Source of the DNA: Nectonema munidae
Lineage: Eukaryota > Nematomorpha > Nectonematoida > Nectonematidae
DNA length: 64,000 bases
Assembly (NCBI GenBank): GCA_030549495.1
Contig: JAUIRK010000942.1
Location: forward strand, 1-64,000
Direction of reading: 5' to 3'
Shown: positions 35,701 through 50,700 of the stretch, in pieces
Layout: each line of letters begins with the position of its first letter
Numbering within the stretch: position 1 is the first letter of the stretch
Position numbers and translations under genes: made by a program
The notes under the pieces: model-generated
The model's database searches: none
What the model was told of the DNA's origin: nothing
What the model saw: only the letters and a program-made list of their open reading frames with translations

Positions 35701-38700
35701 CGATAACGGAAGTCTGGCACGCACGAATCAAGGTCAGGTCTACTGCCTCGTTTTCTTTTTTGGACATGGATCTGTAGACGCAGAGGTTTGATCCTCCCTT
35801 TCGATTCAAAGATCACTAGACACCTCGACAATCACTCGGTTGAGTTCAAATTCTATTTCAACCATGAATTCTTGGAGGTGCCGTTGTACAAAGACCAGTT
35901 GAAAATTGAACTTACTTAAGACAAAGCAGAAGAGTTGGTAGAGTTGAAGGTTTCAAAAGCAATGAAGACGCTCTTCAATAAGAAAGCTCCAGCTTCCGGA
36001 TGTCTGTTCAGGATGCGTATCCACTACCCAGCATGAGGCATCCGCAATGCTTATTCAATTGGCAACAACATATCTTTGCGAATGTGAAGTTTCTTACCTT
36101 GAGACCATTAAAACGAAGTCCAGCAACCCGCTTGAGGTTGGGAACGATGTTCGCCATGCTGTTCCCAAAACGGAACCCCTCATAAGAGCCCTCGTCAGAC
36201 AAGTCCAACAACAACTGTCTCATTGATTGTATTGTTTAGAAAAATGTTTACTTTTATCTTATAAGACTGAGTATATTAATTTCATAAAACTAAATCTGCA
36301 TCTTTTTTGAAGAGCTCCACGAATGTTAAACGACTCGATAGGGGGTCAGGGGACATGAAAGGCTGAGAAACGCTGCTACATCATTTATTCTTGCTTACTA
36401 TCCAACTGTTTATATTTCTGTTTTTAATGAAATAAAATTGATCGATGCTGTTTCTCTAATAGTTTTAATTATTTTTCAATTTACCATTCGATTTAGACAC
36501 GGCGCACATCAAGTACGCGGCTGAAAGGGGAGAACTGCAATCTGAATTTCAAATGTGATTTTTCCTTACTGTTTCTTTCTTGCAATTTCTCTTATTATCG
36601 TTTTTGTTCAACTATTTCTTGATATTATTGCTAATAATGGTACTTGTATTGAACTAAGAGGAAAGCTGGCTTGTTGCGGGATCGAACCGAAGACCTTGAG
36701 TTAACAAAGACTAGTATCTAACCTGCCTTATTCACGACCCCTAATTACTATAACTATATAACCATTTAATTTAACACACCGAACTATATATTTTTTTTAC
36801 TTTTTCACGTTTAAGATACAAAAATTAAAACTAGTGCTCAAACTAAAAGCAGCAGTTCCTATCCACTGCTTTAGCTTCTCATGTGGGCATCCAATACATA
36901 AAATTTATAGACAATTTGTGCTAGAAGTTAAGGAGTAAAAATCAAGTGAGTTGGTAATATAAGGAGCCTGAGTCAGTGGCGTAACGATAAGAATTGCCGC
37001 TCGGGACGGGTCATAAATTTGACGCACCTTTTTATTTAAAAAATTCGTTAAAAACGCATAAAAAATATTTATTTATAAATTAGTTTTATATAAATGCTTA
37101 TGATAGAAAATAATGCTTTAATATGAAAATAAAAAAAACTGAAAAATTCAAATATTCATTTTCAACTTTTTATAGATGAACTTTTCTAGCTTTTTTGTTA
37201 GCAAACTCTTCAATAACGTCGTCAATAACTTTTTTCAGGTGTCAGATTTGTTGTGTATGCATGTTTTTTGTGTTTGTCAAATGAAAATCTCTTACAACAC
37301 AAACTGTTATAAATATCTTAACATCATATTGATTGCTATATATGAGTGATTTCAAAATATGCCGCCCCTAAAAATGTTCCGCCCGGGGTGGACCGCCCCC
37401 ACCTAGTTACGCCACTGGCGTGAGTAAAGATAAAGGTACCGTGGGTGTGTTTTCATTAACATGGCACTGATGTACCGCTTATGCCAGAACAAATTGGTAT
37501 CGATGAGGAATCGAACCCAGAGGTTTCCGTGCTGAGTCCATCATCTCAACCAACCTGCCATGCCGCCTTACGTAGCAGTTCGGTTGGTTAGATGCTGGAT
37601 TTGATAACTCAAGGTCTTGTGTTCGATACCGCATCAAGTCTACTTTTCTCATAGTTCGATACAAGCGACGCAATTGGGCTTTCTCGATGAAAACCCCCCA
37701 CAGTACCTTTACCTTTATGACAGACGTTAGTTCGAGAGTTGCTTTAGTATAAATAGAAATATAAATAAGGTTGCCTCCGCTTCCTGTTCTTTTTCTAATC
37801 CTGTCCCCTCAACATCGGCATTATCTAGCTACAACACCAATTTTATTGCAAACAAAAAATTTTGAGATTATTTCTCACTTCTTAACAACGAAAATATTTT
37901 CAGAGTTGCAAAATATCAGACATTTTGGAAATGATCGAAGAGTTCAATACAAACACAAAAGAAGTTTATACTGGTTCTTGAGTTAACGCATGCTATACAG
38001 TAATGAATATGCTATTTAGAAAAAGAAATACCTCCAAAAATTACGCCAGTGATTGAATTTGATGCCACTCTGAAATATCTGAAAATAGGCGTTGAAAATG
38101 AACTCAACCCTATTAATAATGTTCTTTCGTATCGATTAGTTCCTTTGAATGTCATTTTAAATTGAGAGAGTGAGTGACAATAAGTGATATTGAAATCTAA
38201 AAGAAACTTTTGCATTTTCGGATGGGAGAGGGTTACAAATACTTGGAAGAATGATGATGTTGCTTGCTACTCTATGCTTGTTTATCTGTATGCTGTGCAT
38301 GCATCGTGCGCCCAAGATGTTGAAACAAAAGATAAAGTGGTTGTTACATTCATCGATGTGCTAAAACATAGAAAAGTATATGTAGACAAGAAAAGTTGGA
38401 AGATTTAAATCAATTTTCTGCATAGAATATTAATTTACATGGGAAGGGGGATTGAAAGAAGTATAATAATAATAATAATAATAAATATTGATAAAAATCG
38501 ATAATCGCAATCTCTAATATTCACTTTTTAAAACTACTCAATATAAATAACTTGTCCTTACGTATAAGGATAACGTGTATACTGTATTCTCCTCCATTTA
38601 CTACTACTATTACTATTACTCACACAGGCCTTACAAAGTCAAAGAAATCGTGCTTCTAGTTTTGCTGACTTTTCAACCATGAACAAATTACAAGACGATG

Positions 38701-41700
38701 ATCACAACGATGATTGCCAAGTTCCGACCCTACACAAAGAAGAGGAGGAGTGTAAGAGTGATCAGGCCATTGCTCTCGATCCTGGTTTTCCAAACTCTCA
38801 AGTTACTCAAAGTCCTTCCCACCTTCAGGGAAATGACGCAATGACGGATTCAAATGAAATCTTGGTAAGTTCTCTTTTTTTAAATCCTCAATTCCTTTTA
38901 ATTTGGAATAACTGGTCCATAGAAATGATAAACTACATTTTTTTGGAAACCACAATAATCTTCATTTTTTCCTTATTCTTAAAAAAATCATTTTGGTCTA
39001 GGACTACTTTTAAATATGAACTGATTAAAAATACTACACGTCAAAATTTAGGAAAAATTATGAATCAATATTATTCCATCTTAGCAATTTTTATCGCTGT
39101 TTATGTAAGTGAATATATTTTTACAAAAACGAGAGTAAATAATCTCCAAATTTCGTGATGAATAGGGAAATGAAGGTCGATCCACATAAGGCAAATTCTT
39201 TGCAAGATAAACGCGACAACGCGACCCTTTATAGTATATGTCTTCAAAAAAATCTGGATCTAAGTAGGTAGGCACTTTTAAGTGGCGTGCGTTTAATTCA
39301 TAGCCCTGAATTTTGCAATTCGTCTGCTTCTTTCTGCCACAGTCACGACTCTCGTCACAACTGACGTTCTTCTCTCGTCCTCATTTTTATCGAATCTTTG
39401 TGTGTGGCGTCCAGCATCCTACTGAGCAAATGCTTTTCGACTTCTCGCATCCTTCTTCTTCAAGCTTGGACATTCTGAGCCATAATAATTCATCAACACT
39501 CTCACCATCGAAGTATCAGTCGGATCTAGAAAACCATTCACTCCTAGCTAGAGTACCACAACAAACATTTACTCATATCATCTTACAGATATGAAGTACA
39601 ACGCTTCTTTTAGACTTTTAGAGTATCAGGCTAGGAGAGTTATGAAAAGATGATTTATGATTCTCTTATCATCCATGACAGCTAATCTCTTTCACCTTTT
39701 TTCAGGTATATTCTTTTTCTACCAATCTTATTTTTAACACGCGTATCAACTTATTATCAAGTCTACATACTTTTAACAATACCCTTATGTGTCCGTTTAT
39801 GTATGTGTGTGCGGGTGACTTAATGTGTGTTGTGTGTTTGAGTCGGTTCTTGGTTAACCCATTTACGGCCAATGTTCCTATTTTGGAACATAAGTAATTT
39901 CATCTTCGTCTGCTTTTTTCAATGACTTTGAATATAAATCGTCTGCGTTTTTTTAGATATCGTCTGCTTTGCTTGGCCTTAAATGGGTTAAAACGGCTGA
40001 AAACCAAAACGGTTGAAACTAAAACAGTCGAAACCAATACGGTCTAATGGGTTTTTTTTTTAGAAAAAAAGTATATTATTATTTATTATATATTTGGAAA
40101 TGATAATTTTTTTAATATAAAAAAATATTATTACAATTTATTTAGAAAAAAAATAATATTTTTCAACCATTTTGGTTTCAGCCGTTTTGGTTTTGGGACG
40201 TTTTGACTAGGCACCGTCTGGGTAATTTTAGTAATTTATAAAAAAACAGGTAACCTAAGTAAAATGGACACGAATATAATCCAAAAAGCTTTTTCTTTAC
40301 TTTTATGATATTTCGTTATATACCTGAAAAAAATTTTTTCCAAATGTGGGCAAATAGATAATATAAGTTTGGGAAAACCATGTACCAAGCCTCACTAATT
40401 TATCTTTTTTAAAGATAATTGTGAACATTTTCCGTCAAATGTTCTTCAATTAGTACAGCCAAATCCAAACATTAAAAATAAATTAAAAAAAAACATTTAA
40501 AAAATTATTCGGATTATGTAATTCCCCGATTTGTGAAAAAACAATAATTTTGCTGTCAAATATTACGGATAAACGCAACAACTTCATTAAATCGAATCCT
40601 TCATTTATCAATAGCAAAATTTTTTTATCTAAAGTCTTTTCTCCCGCCTTAACTTTTGAATACTGGTAAGATGAAAAGATTAAAATAATTTTTTAATAAA
40701 AATAAATAAGCATTTAACGTTTTTGGCAAAATATTTAGCTTCCATTAAGATTATTTGAGCAATATTATGGTATTAGAATGTTAAATCAGTAAAATTTAGC
40801 AGGAAACTTATTCTTTTTTCTCAATCAGGAGGACTTAAACATGTGAATTCTCTTTGACAATTTATTGCATTACGGAAGTGATACTTCTCCGTAAAGTTTT
40901 TAAGCTTAAGTTTGAACTTAAGTCAAATAAGTTAAAAGTAAAGTAGGGGGGGGGGGGTGTTTTCATAGAAAAGGCACAACTGCGCTGCTTGTATCGAACT
41001 ATGAGAAGTAGGCTTGATGCGGGATTGAATCCAAGACATTGAGTTATCGAAACACAGTACCTAACCAACCTTACTCACGCCCCCAAGTGAGCACTATTAT
41101 TGAATATATAATATTACTGCATTTACCGATAAATTTTAGTAATTTTATTTTGTAACATTCTGTTCCAAAAACTACTATTTATTTGTTAGCATCTACTTTG
41201 ATATATTTCTCTTGGACATTTTTAATAAAAAGCATAATCCGTCAACAAGATATAGCTGAGTAGAAAGTATTGATTTTCGATTTTTTTATTTTCTTTTTGC
41301 TTGGTTCTATTTCGTTTTTTGAAATTGTATTTTTTCTTTTTTAATTATATTTTTTGTCTTCTAGCAAATCTACTTCGTCTTTGTGAAATACAAAATAAAA
41401 TGGGAAAGAAGGAAGTTAAAAAACGCAATTAAACTAAAAATGGTAAACAATATGTAATAAAAAGTAGTAATACAAGATTTAGGGAAGTGCAAGCATGTAT
41501 TTTTATTTCTTGATTCAAGTTCAAGAAAAAATAAGGTGTGTTGAAAATCATGGATTCTCCATTAATTGAAATTGAGTTGTGATGTTGCTTTTGAAAAATT
41601 TTTAACTTGATATAGTAATGAAATTATGTCGATGTGATTATAAGATTTTTTATACAATGGAAAAGTATTCAACTCCAGAGAGCGATTATTTGATTAAATC

Positions 41701-44700
41701 AAATGTGTAAAGCAGAAAAAGGTGGAGCGTGCACGCTATCAAGAACTCACAAAAAGTGATGATTGAATTGTTGTTACCCTAGGAAACACAAAAATATCGA
41801 TTCAACTCCTTCAAAGTGTGCAAACAAAGCGTACTTGAAGTCGATCTTTGTGCAGAGATTGGTCTCTTTGATTTTTTTCTTCAGATTTTAGGCAAACATT
41901 TCCAATGCTCAGTCTTGAAGGAAGCCAGGACTATTCGTTACGTTGTCTATTGATAGCTAACTCGCGTGAATAAGCGCACGAGTTTTCAAAGATGTTTTAA
42001 GTAAGTTGTACTGACGCTGAAATCCCATTGTTAAGGTCCCCTTTCAATACGATAGGATTGGCATTGCTTTGGAAAAGTGTCGATAATCCTTTCATATAGT
42101 TGCAATGGACTATAAGGCTTATTTATGCATGCCTTGGAATATCATTACAAATCGTGTACATATAAAATTAAAATCACTGTAATTTCGATAAGTGCTCAAG
42201 AAATGAAAAAACTAAATTTGTTGAGCTAAATATCTAAAATTTTGGAATGTGCAAATTTTGTTCTTGCGAACTTAAATTACCTTACAGAATGTCTCTGTAA
42301 ACACGTCGTGACAATAAAACGATTACTATTTTGTAGAAACAATTATTATTATTCTTTTTCGGTGTGTGTTATGTTTATACTTAAGACATTTATTAATACC
42401 AAATTAATTTGCTTGTGAATTGATTCTATGGCAAAACACTTTCTTTGTTGTATATTTTGTATGAGGAAAGTATTGATTTGCAAGTAAATTAATAAAGTTC
42501 ATTCTTGACATCTTTGCAACGGCACTTTATTTCCTTGTAATCTTAATGGCTAGATAGATAGCACAATAATTACATTTCATAACAAATATATTTTACACTT
42601 TGAAAATTCGATCGTTTCATTCCAATCACTGAATTATATGATCATTGATCAATATGATGACGCTAAGACGCACTGTTCCTCTGCGATGAAGATTTTAAGT
42701 TCTTCGTTTTTATTCGGACAAAGGATATTTTTCTTTCTACCACAACTTCTTTTTTTCAAAAGTTTTTAAAGCGTGCGCTCATCCTTTAGTACAGTGGTTC
42801 TCGTCATCCTTTTTTTTTTAACAAATGGCCAAATTAAGGAACAGCGTTGCACTAGATTTCGTTATGTTTTTTAATTAACACTGAAATATTGTTCAAGTTA
42901 CTTAAACTGAATCCAAAATGCTGCATAAATATCATTAAATTAAATCACATTATTCATAAGTAATAAATCATTAAATTTGCAAAATTTTGACTGTTTTAAT
43001 ATGAAATTGTAGCCGATTTTTGCTGCAACTTTGCTATGTGGGCTGCAGAACCCACTGCTTTAGTAGAATGGAACTGTTAGAATAATAGCTTAATTCTCAT
43101 TTACTCTAACTAATTGTAATTATCTTTACACATTTACAAACAAAGTAAAAGGTAAAGCACAATTGCGCCGCTTGTATCAAATTATGAGGAAAGCAGGCTT
43201 GATGCGGAATCGAACCCAAGACCTTGAGTTATCGAATCCAGCATCTAACCAACCCTACTCACTTATATAAGAAAGCTGACAAGCCATCAAAAAGTTATTA
43301 GGAAATATAGTAAGTGAAAAACTTTATTGATGAATGCACAAATATTTAATCAGGATATGATTCCTCAAGGCTTCTTCAGACAAGTAGAGAGAGAGAGAGA
43401 GAGAGTACATGTACTTATATTTATAACTTTTATACTTTCTCTCTCTCTCTCTACCTGTCTTAAGAAGCCTTTAATGAGTCAAAATATCACATCCTGATTA
43501 AATATTTGTGTATTCATCAATAAAGTTTTTTACTTAAACTTCATTACATATTTATTTACTATGATTTAAAGTTAACATTTACATTTTTCATGTTGGCATT
43601 GAAAAGTTCTTGATAAATCGCCCTTCATAAATGCCACATTTGCTTTGAGAGTTGGGGAATTAGTTCATTATTTAGTCAGAATATTTTTGGATCAATGATT
43701 CCAACGTGGTAGTGGTCGTGAGATAAACTCAAAGGGGAATATAGGAGTGTGAAAAAAAGATATGCAATGAATAAAGATATATTTTTTTTCAAAGCAAAAA
43801 TGTATATTAAGTTATTTTCTCTAGTTTAATATATCAATTTTAATAATATATCTTAAAAGTTCATGCATGTATACTTCTACTGCGGAAAAAGGATAAGTGT
43901 TTTAAATTTTGAAATAGAATCTGAAAAATTAGGATCTCTTTTCAAGGAACCATCTTTGGGAAGGATTTAACAGTTATTGTGATAACAACCAAGCAACTAA
44001 ATCGATTGAAAGTTAAACGTGATTTGCGCGATACTTTTGTCTTCTTTAAATACTAAAGTTAATTAAGGAACTTGTGAGACTCAATCTGGCGCATTAATTG
44101 GAGGAATCCTTTTCCAATATTTTTCATAACACAATTATAAATATGGGGATCCTGGTATGAAAAAAGGGGTAGAGGGTAGAGTGCCTTTAGCCCCCTCCGT
44201 ACCGACTCTGTTTTAGAGACTATAGACTTTATAGAATTAGCCTTTCTTTTTTTTGAGTACAAAATTTTCATAGTTTTTAAAAAAAAATTTTTTTAATTGA
44301 TTTTTATGTAAAAAAAGCAAAACTATCAAATCTTGTTCTTATTTAAAAAACAGCAAAGAATGTAAAAGCATGAAAAAAGGAATTCTTAAAAAAAATTTGT
44401 TTTGTTTGCAGTGATGAAAGAGAAAAGTTGAAAGAATGGGGAGAATTGGCAAAATGCCCGTCTAAATAACGGCCACGCATGCATACATCATTTTTCACTC
44501 ACTCGCAGGCAATACAACTCATGACGTTTCATAAAATTTGGAACATTTTGCGTTTTTTAAAAATGGCGGCGCGAGGCAAATATTGCTAAACCTTCTTGCT
44601 CGTACATCCCCACACACGTTGTGACTTTTAATGAAAACGAACACTTTGTCCAAACATTTTATCAGATTAAATTATAAATCTTAGAATTAAGAGACATTTT

Positions 44701-47700
44701 GCATATTAACATGCTGATCAAAATTAGTTGATTTCACTAAGATTATACGTTGAGCCTCAAATGAGAGCTGGTATTATTTGTGAAATGTAGTGTAGAGCAA
44801 CTGTTCATTATTCAATCATTTTTGTAGCAAATTCAAAAAAGTCATTTTAGAAAAAAATGTTATGAAATCGCTTGCGAGTAAATTTTCTTCTACATATCCG
44901 CCAATAAAATGGTGCGAGCATCACGCTTCACTTTGAATAGCAACAAAATCTGAAATAGTAATTAAAAATCGTGTGTGAAAATATAAAGTCTAGCTCTCTG
45001 CTGTGCTGTAACTCTATCTTTATTGATTGAGTCTGGCTCTCAAAAACGAATTTTCACTTCTCTATCGATCTTCAGCACTCCATTTCATTCCAGTCTAAAA
45101 GCTTTTCACTGATTCCTTGACTGAATGCAAAGATGTCTGCCTGTCGTCGTCTCTACAATATTTTTAAGATCACCATACTCACTTCATTTCATGGATTTTC
45201 TGAATTCTTCTTCATGAGATGATACAACATTCTGTTTTAAATCGGTTTGAAAAGCGAAGCAAAATGATATTTTTAAAGATCACAGGAATTTAAAACATTT
45301 CAATATTTTTTTAGATAAGATACTTCCATCCTGATTAGTTTGATAAAAATCATTTCTGAAAAAGTTAATAAGAAAGTCTATTTATGCGTTCAAATCGATG
45401 ATTCAGTTGTAAGATCACGCCTAATTTTTGTTATAGCCACCATGTCTTTGTATACATTAAAGAAAATTAAAACATTGCGGATTTAAAAGGTGTCTGATCA
45501 GTTGATCGATTTATATCAAATTTTGAATATAGCAGGGTTCAAAACTATTTAATTTTTTAAGCATTGCTCTTTTTTTGTTTATCTATAATCTTTACACTCT
45601 GTTTATGTTTTTCTCTTGTGTTTATGGACTGAAAAAGTTGAAGTATTCATTTTTCATGGTCACTTCAATTAAAAATTCTTATTATAAAAAGTCCAGGTTT
45701 CATTATTTCGAGGAAGTAAGCTAAACTATTTTAATTTGACTACGGACTATGATAATTCAAAATTCATGCTGAACAATTTTTTCGTGTTGCTTGAAAAGTG
45801 GTTTAGAATCTAAGAAGTGTTATGATCAGTGCTAGCTTTAACCCTTTGAGATCCAGTCTGACACACATCTCCTAAGAAAAGAAAATCTCCTGGCTCTATA
45901 TAATTCTATTGAAAATGGAAGCAGACGGACGGGTTAATTGTTTGTAGGTTAATTTTGACGACTAATTAGCTGCTTTTTTTTCAATGCAATTTTATAAACT
46001 TGGATCAGAATATATTTCTTTTTTTGACAATGGTGTTACACTGGCCCTCAAAGGGTTAAAGATTCTAGGGTCTTCGACAAAGCACTAATAAGGGCCCCCA
46101 ATATCAACTTCTTACATTAGTCCATATTTTCTATGAATCTGTATCTGTCTGCCTATGTCTATGAGAGTGTATTTTGTGTGTAAATGTGCGGCTTTTTTTT
46201 CATATCTGACAGTCTGCATTTTATTGATTTCAATGAAACAAAATTCGAAAGTTAGAATACTTGGAAACAGTTTAACTTTTAGTTTTTTTAATTTTCGGTT
46301 TTGCACCCAAAATTTTCCCTTGCTATGCATCTGCTTAAGCAAAATTAAGATTTAAATGAGATTGTAAATGATACAGAAAGAAAACAACACTTTTGAACAA
46401 TCTCTTAAGATAAACGCGTTTATAAAAAAATTTATTGATGAGCAAAAGAAAAAAATAAGTAATATTTCGCCGCCTCAATGACACTTCAGACGACAGAAAA
46501 TAGGAGAATAACAAGTTTAATATGATAATAATGTAAATGTATAAGCGCGTTTCGCTCGCCTTTTACGAGGTGCAGCTGGCACACTAGCCCTATTCTTACT
46601 CCGAGAAACTTTGCTAACAATTTGAACAATCTTATATAAGTATTAGAAGAAAAAATATGGCTATATCAATTGCCTGGCTTGCTCTTTAACCCATTTAAGG
46701 CCAAGCAAAACAGACGATATCTAAAGAAAAACGCAGACGATTTATATTCAAAGTCATTGAAAAAAGCAGACGAAGATGAAATTACTTATGTTCCAAAATA
46801 GGAACAATGGCCGTAAATGGGTTAATAAGGATGGTCCCGTTATCATAGCAGCCATAGAGGGTGTTTATTGTTTTTAGAGTTTTGAAGTGGCGAACAAGGC
46901 AGCCGAAATTACAAACGCCATAACAGACATGAATGCGATAACGAGTGAAAGCACAGAAGATCCTTCTTTTCTGGGAAGTCGGGATGACGTGATGATACCT
47001 CCACGTTCTTTGGACAGCAGCGTGACGAACTTGTATGAAGAAAGCATTGTAGCTACAGTAAACCTTCAAAAAGAGGCTTGCTCAAAAAAGGACGTACGCT
47101 CGTTTTTGTACCCTTTTTTAATTTCAAAAATGAGACTTTATATTCTTAAAATACATGACTGTTGAACATTTGGTGACCAGTGTGCCACTAGTCTCACAAT
47201 AATGGAAACCATGTGCTTTAAGTATATAAGTTCTATGGAAGATGAAAGTAGGACACAGGTCTTCAAAATTCTGGTCGTAAGGGGGTAACGAGCAGAGTTG
47301 ATATTCTCGAATTTACAAAAATTAAATTGTCTTCCTTTCCAGAGTGACGCCCGTGCACTAAAAAATCACTCAGCGATTACTCTTATACAAATTCTGGTCC
47401 TCAAGGGGATATTTTTCAAAAGTCGGTAAAACTTTATTTCTCAATTTTTTTTTGCTTTTTTGTGTATATTTGAAATATATTGATTTCAAATTAATAATAT
47501 ATCTGATTTTTATAACTTTTTTTCAAAGAAAAATTCACAATGGAATATAAAAATAATAATAATCAATAGAGTATACAACGCACTATACGCAGATGTAAAA
47601 AGAAATCACATTTACAAACAGACGCACTTATTTTCCACACACACTACATAGCAACACGTTACTTTGCGTTGACGATTATTATTCTTCGCATTAATCAGAA

Positions 47701-50700
47701 ATAGACTCTCTTTCAAGAAGAAATAAAAAAAATTAAAAAAAAACCTATAAAATTAATTTGTTTTAAAAGATTTGAGAAAAAGCTTCTATTTTTTAATCTA
47801 GTAAGAAAGAACAACTTTTTCTTTATCAAATGAATAGAAATTTTGTTATATTATGCATACATTGCAGTCATGCCAGGTTTTGAGCGTATTTGAACTATTT
47901 TTTTACCAAATTGAATCCCATACATTAGAACAAGAAGCGACAGTTACTATTTCAATTTTTTTTCTGTTTTTTAAGAGTTATATAGAAATGAATTTGAAAA
48001 AACTATTGACTATGAAATCTTTTTGAAAGATTTTGCAAATAAAAAAACTAGAAAAATTATTCCAATAAGCAGCATGTATGTAAGTGTCTATCTTAGTACT
48101 AACAAATGAAGAGATTTGTCATTCAAACTTTGGATGTTTTTTTTATTTAATCATATGCTACACTTATCTTCTTGTAACAGAACACTTCTTGTAAGGTAGG
48201 AGCCCTTCAATAGAAATCTAAATGGCTCGCGCAATTCATAGCACCGACCCTGATTCCAACAAATGAAATCGCAACACTTTTTTATAAAAAGTTTTCATTC
48301 TCCAAAAATCATTCACGTGTTGAGGATTCCTTTAATGATTTTTACTTCTGAACAATCCTTTTTTTCAAAATCTACTTTGCCATCATCTCATGTTTCTTCT
48401 AAATTTAAAGCTCATCCATTTAAAAGTACAGGGCGGGCTTTGAATTAACGTAAACTTTGCTTTGCTACGTGTATTTGACGTCATTTGAGATCGAATAACT
48501 CATGTCAATAAAATAAAGTAGAAATGTTAATTGCATGGAAAGTTGTCTTTATGACTTTTTATTAGAAAATTTTCTTGTAGAAGGTCCATAGCTTCCATCA
48601 ACCTCTTAAAGGTGTCCATGACTGGATAAAGGTTAAGAACCCATGCAGTCTACTTTGAGCCTCCTTCCTTTCTTAAATTCGGAAAGATAAAAACTTGGAA
48701 TTATTTGATTTATCCCACATGCAACTTTTTACAAATTTTAATCGCATTAAAATATATCGTATTTATCATAAGGTAAACCACAAAAATTAAAATCAAGCAT
48801 ATAATATTTAGTTTTCTGAAGGAAGTCTTTGAGAAAGGTCTTTTGAAGGAGGACTTTCACCATTTTTGATAAAAAGCTCAATATTTTTAATGAAAGCATA
48901 CATTTTTTCGGCATTATTCGGAGGGTAGGCACAAATCTCTCTCAAGTTTGTGGAAGTCTCTAACTCGGGGACATTGTTCATCATCACTGGGTTCTTGAAA
49001 TGAGGTAAATTTCTCAGTGAATGATTGCACGATATCCTGATCTGTGAAACTGTGGTCAGTTTACATCGGCGCAGGCTCCGATGTAATGTCACTCACAGTT
49101 CATGCACAACCAGCATATTTAAAACAACTTGTCAAAGTTTCAACAGTAACAGTAACTGAAATGACGCGGCTTGCTGAATCACGTGAAAACATCAGCTGCA
49201 TATGCAGTGTTATTCTCCATTTTGCTGTTCCACAAAGTTCGCGCATCTTTTTTTTGAGGGGCGACAAAGAGAGAGGATTGCAGGCGTGGCTTCCAAAAAA
49301 GTAAGTTCGTTGTGAAGAGGTTTTTATGCACGTTGTTTACAATATAGTGTAATTGGGAGCTGGGAATCTAATTCGTAGTATGCCGGTTTTCGCTCTAACT
49401 AAACCATTTCGCAGGTGCGCCATTTCACACACTTTCAAAGATAACTTGCAGCATTGACTGGCCAATTCATACGCAGAATCGGCTAGTTAGTTAGTTAAGT
49501 ATCCTAGTTGATAAGATATTTCTTTATATATTTACTTAGTACACTAGAACTTAGAAAGACGGTAATTTTAATATATCAACAAAGACGGCATAGGTCATTG
49601 ACCTGTCATAATCTTAAAATTTCATTTATGATTTATTTATTCATATAACTTATATAATATGAAGCTATAGTATAATACTAGTAATAAAATTATCAGAAGA
49701 AGAATAAAAGGCATTACTTATGTGATAGTTCATTAATCATCTTGTCAAAGACAATGCAATAGCAAGTTTCACATATGTTTTTTCAATTTTCTTTTCTGCT
49801 TGCTTCACGATTCGAATGATTCTGATGATCAAGTTCAAAATTCATGTTTTTAATCCAAAGGTATTTGACTCTATGAAAAACTTTTTCTTCTTCATCGAAA
49901 GCCTTTTCTAGAAATTTTTAGAAAAAGAAAGGTGGACTAACTCCTTTTATCACTGCTAGGGTGATTCTTTTGAAGACATTTTTGTTGAGCTCTTCGGAAT
50001 TCAAAATGTAACTCAAATTATTGAATATACTAAAAAAAAGAGGCGAAACGTAGAAATGACCAGAATTTTTCTTTGTCTTTATCAGAATTCAAAGCTTTTG
50101 TTGGATTATGCATTATAAAAGGAGTAGTTAAAGAAGAAGTGAGCCCGTACACAGCTTTTGGAATAAAAATTATAGCAGAAATTTTTTTTGAAGAAACAAT
50201 GTCCATGGATCGTTTTAAAAATTCTCTGCGTTTTGATGACAAAAGTTCTCGTTTACAAAGAAAAAACACTGACAAGTTTTCTGCAATACGCGATGTTTGG
50301 AAAAGTGTTACATCAAACTTCCCGAAATGTTATTTTCCTCATGGCTTTGTAACAGTGGACGAACATCTTTTTTTTGTAGATGTAGTTTTACACAGTACAT
50401 GCCAAACAAGCCATCAAAATTTGGAATTAAGTTTTCGATGCTTTGCGACAGTAAGACTTTAGACCAAATATACTTCTCTAAATTTTTATTTACTTGTGAT
50501 GAAAGTAGCATGATTGTTGGCTATAAAGTTAAAAAAAATAAAGATGTTTTTACCCTTTTGTCATCTCATGACCAGGAGTCAAAATTGGCCTTGAAGATAC
50601 AAAAATGCATCTGGATAGAATGTAATTTATTTTATAACCACGAAAATGGAGGAGTTTACAAAGCAGACCAAATGGTGAGAGCGTACTCAACCAAGCCGGA

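Noticed and set aside
35403-35831. 142-residue minus-strand open frame
   Set aside because: It lies antisense to recognisable hAT transposase blocks on the plus strand (AYLADIFSRLNEMN and neighbours) and has no family motif of its own.
29382-39552. IRAG/LRMP-type gene identity for exons 1-6
   Set aside because: The FEREQAAL and EIERKF words recall that family, but the following residues do not match and no coiled-coil or tail anchor is present.
37432-43262. Possible tRNA genes with A and B boxes
   Set aside because: No closed acceptor stem or anticodon arm could be drawn; the boxes sit in repeated SINE copies.
48808-49092. Minus-strand frame with faint pogo/Tigger tail similarity
   Set aside because: Only a short DQDIVQSFTEKFTSFQEPSD stretch, in another frame, resembles the family; no catalytic motif and no terminal repeats were found.
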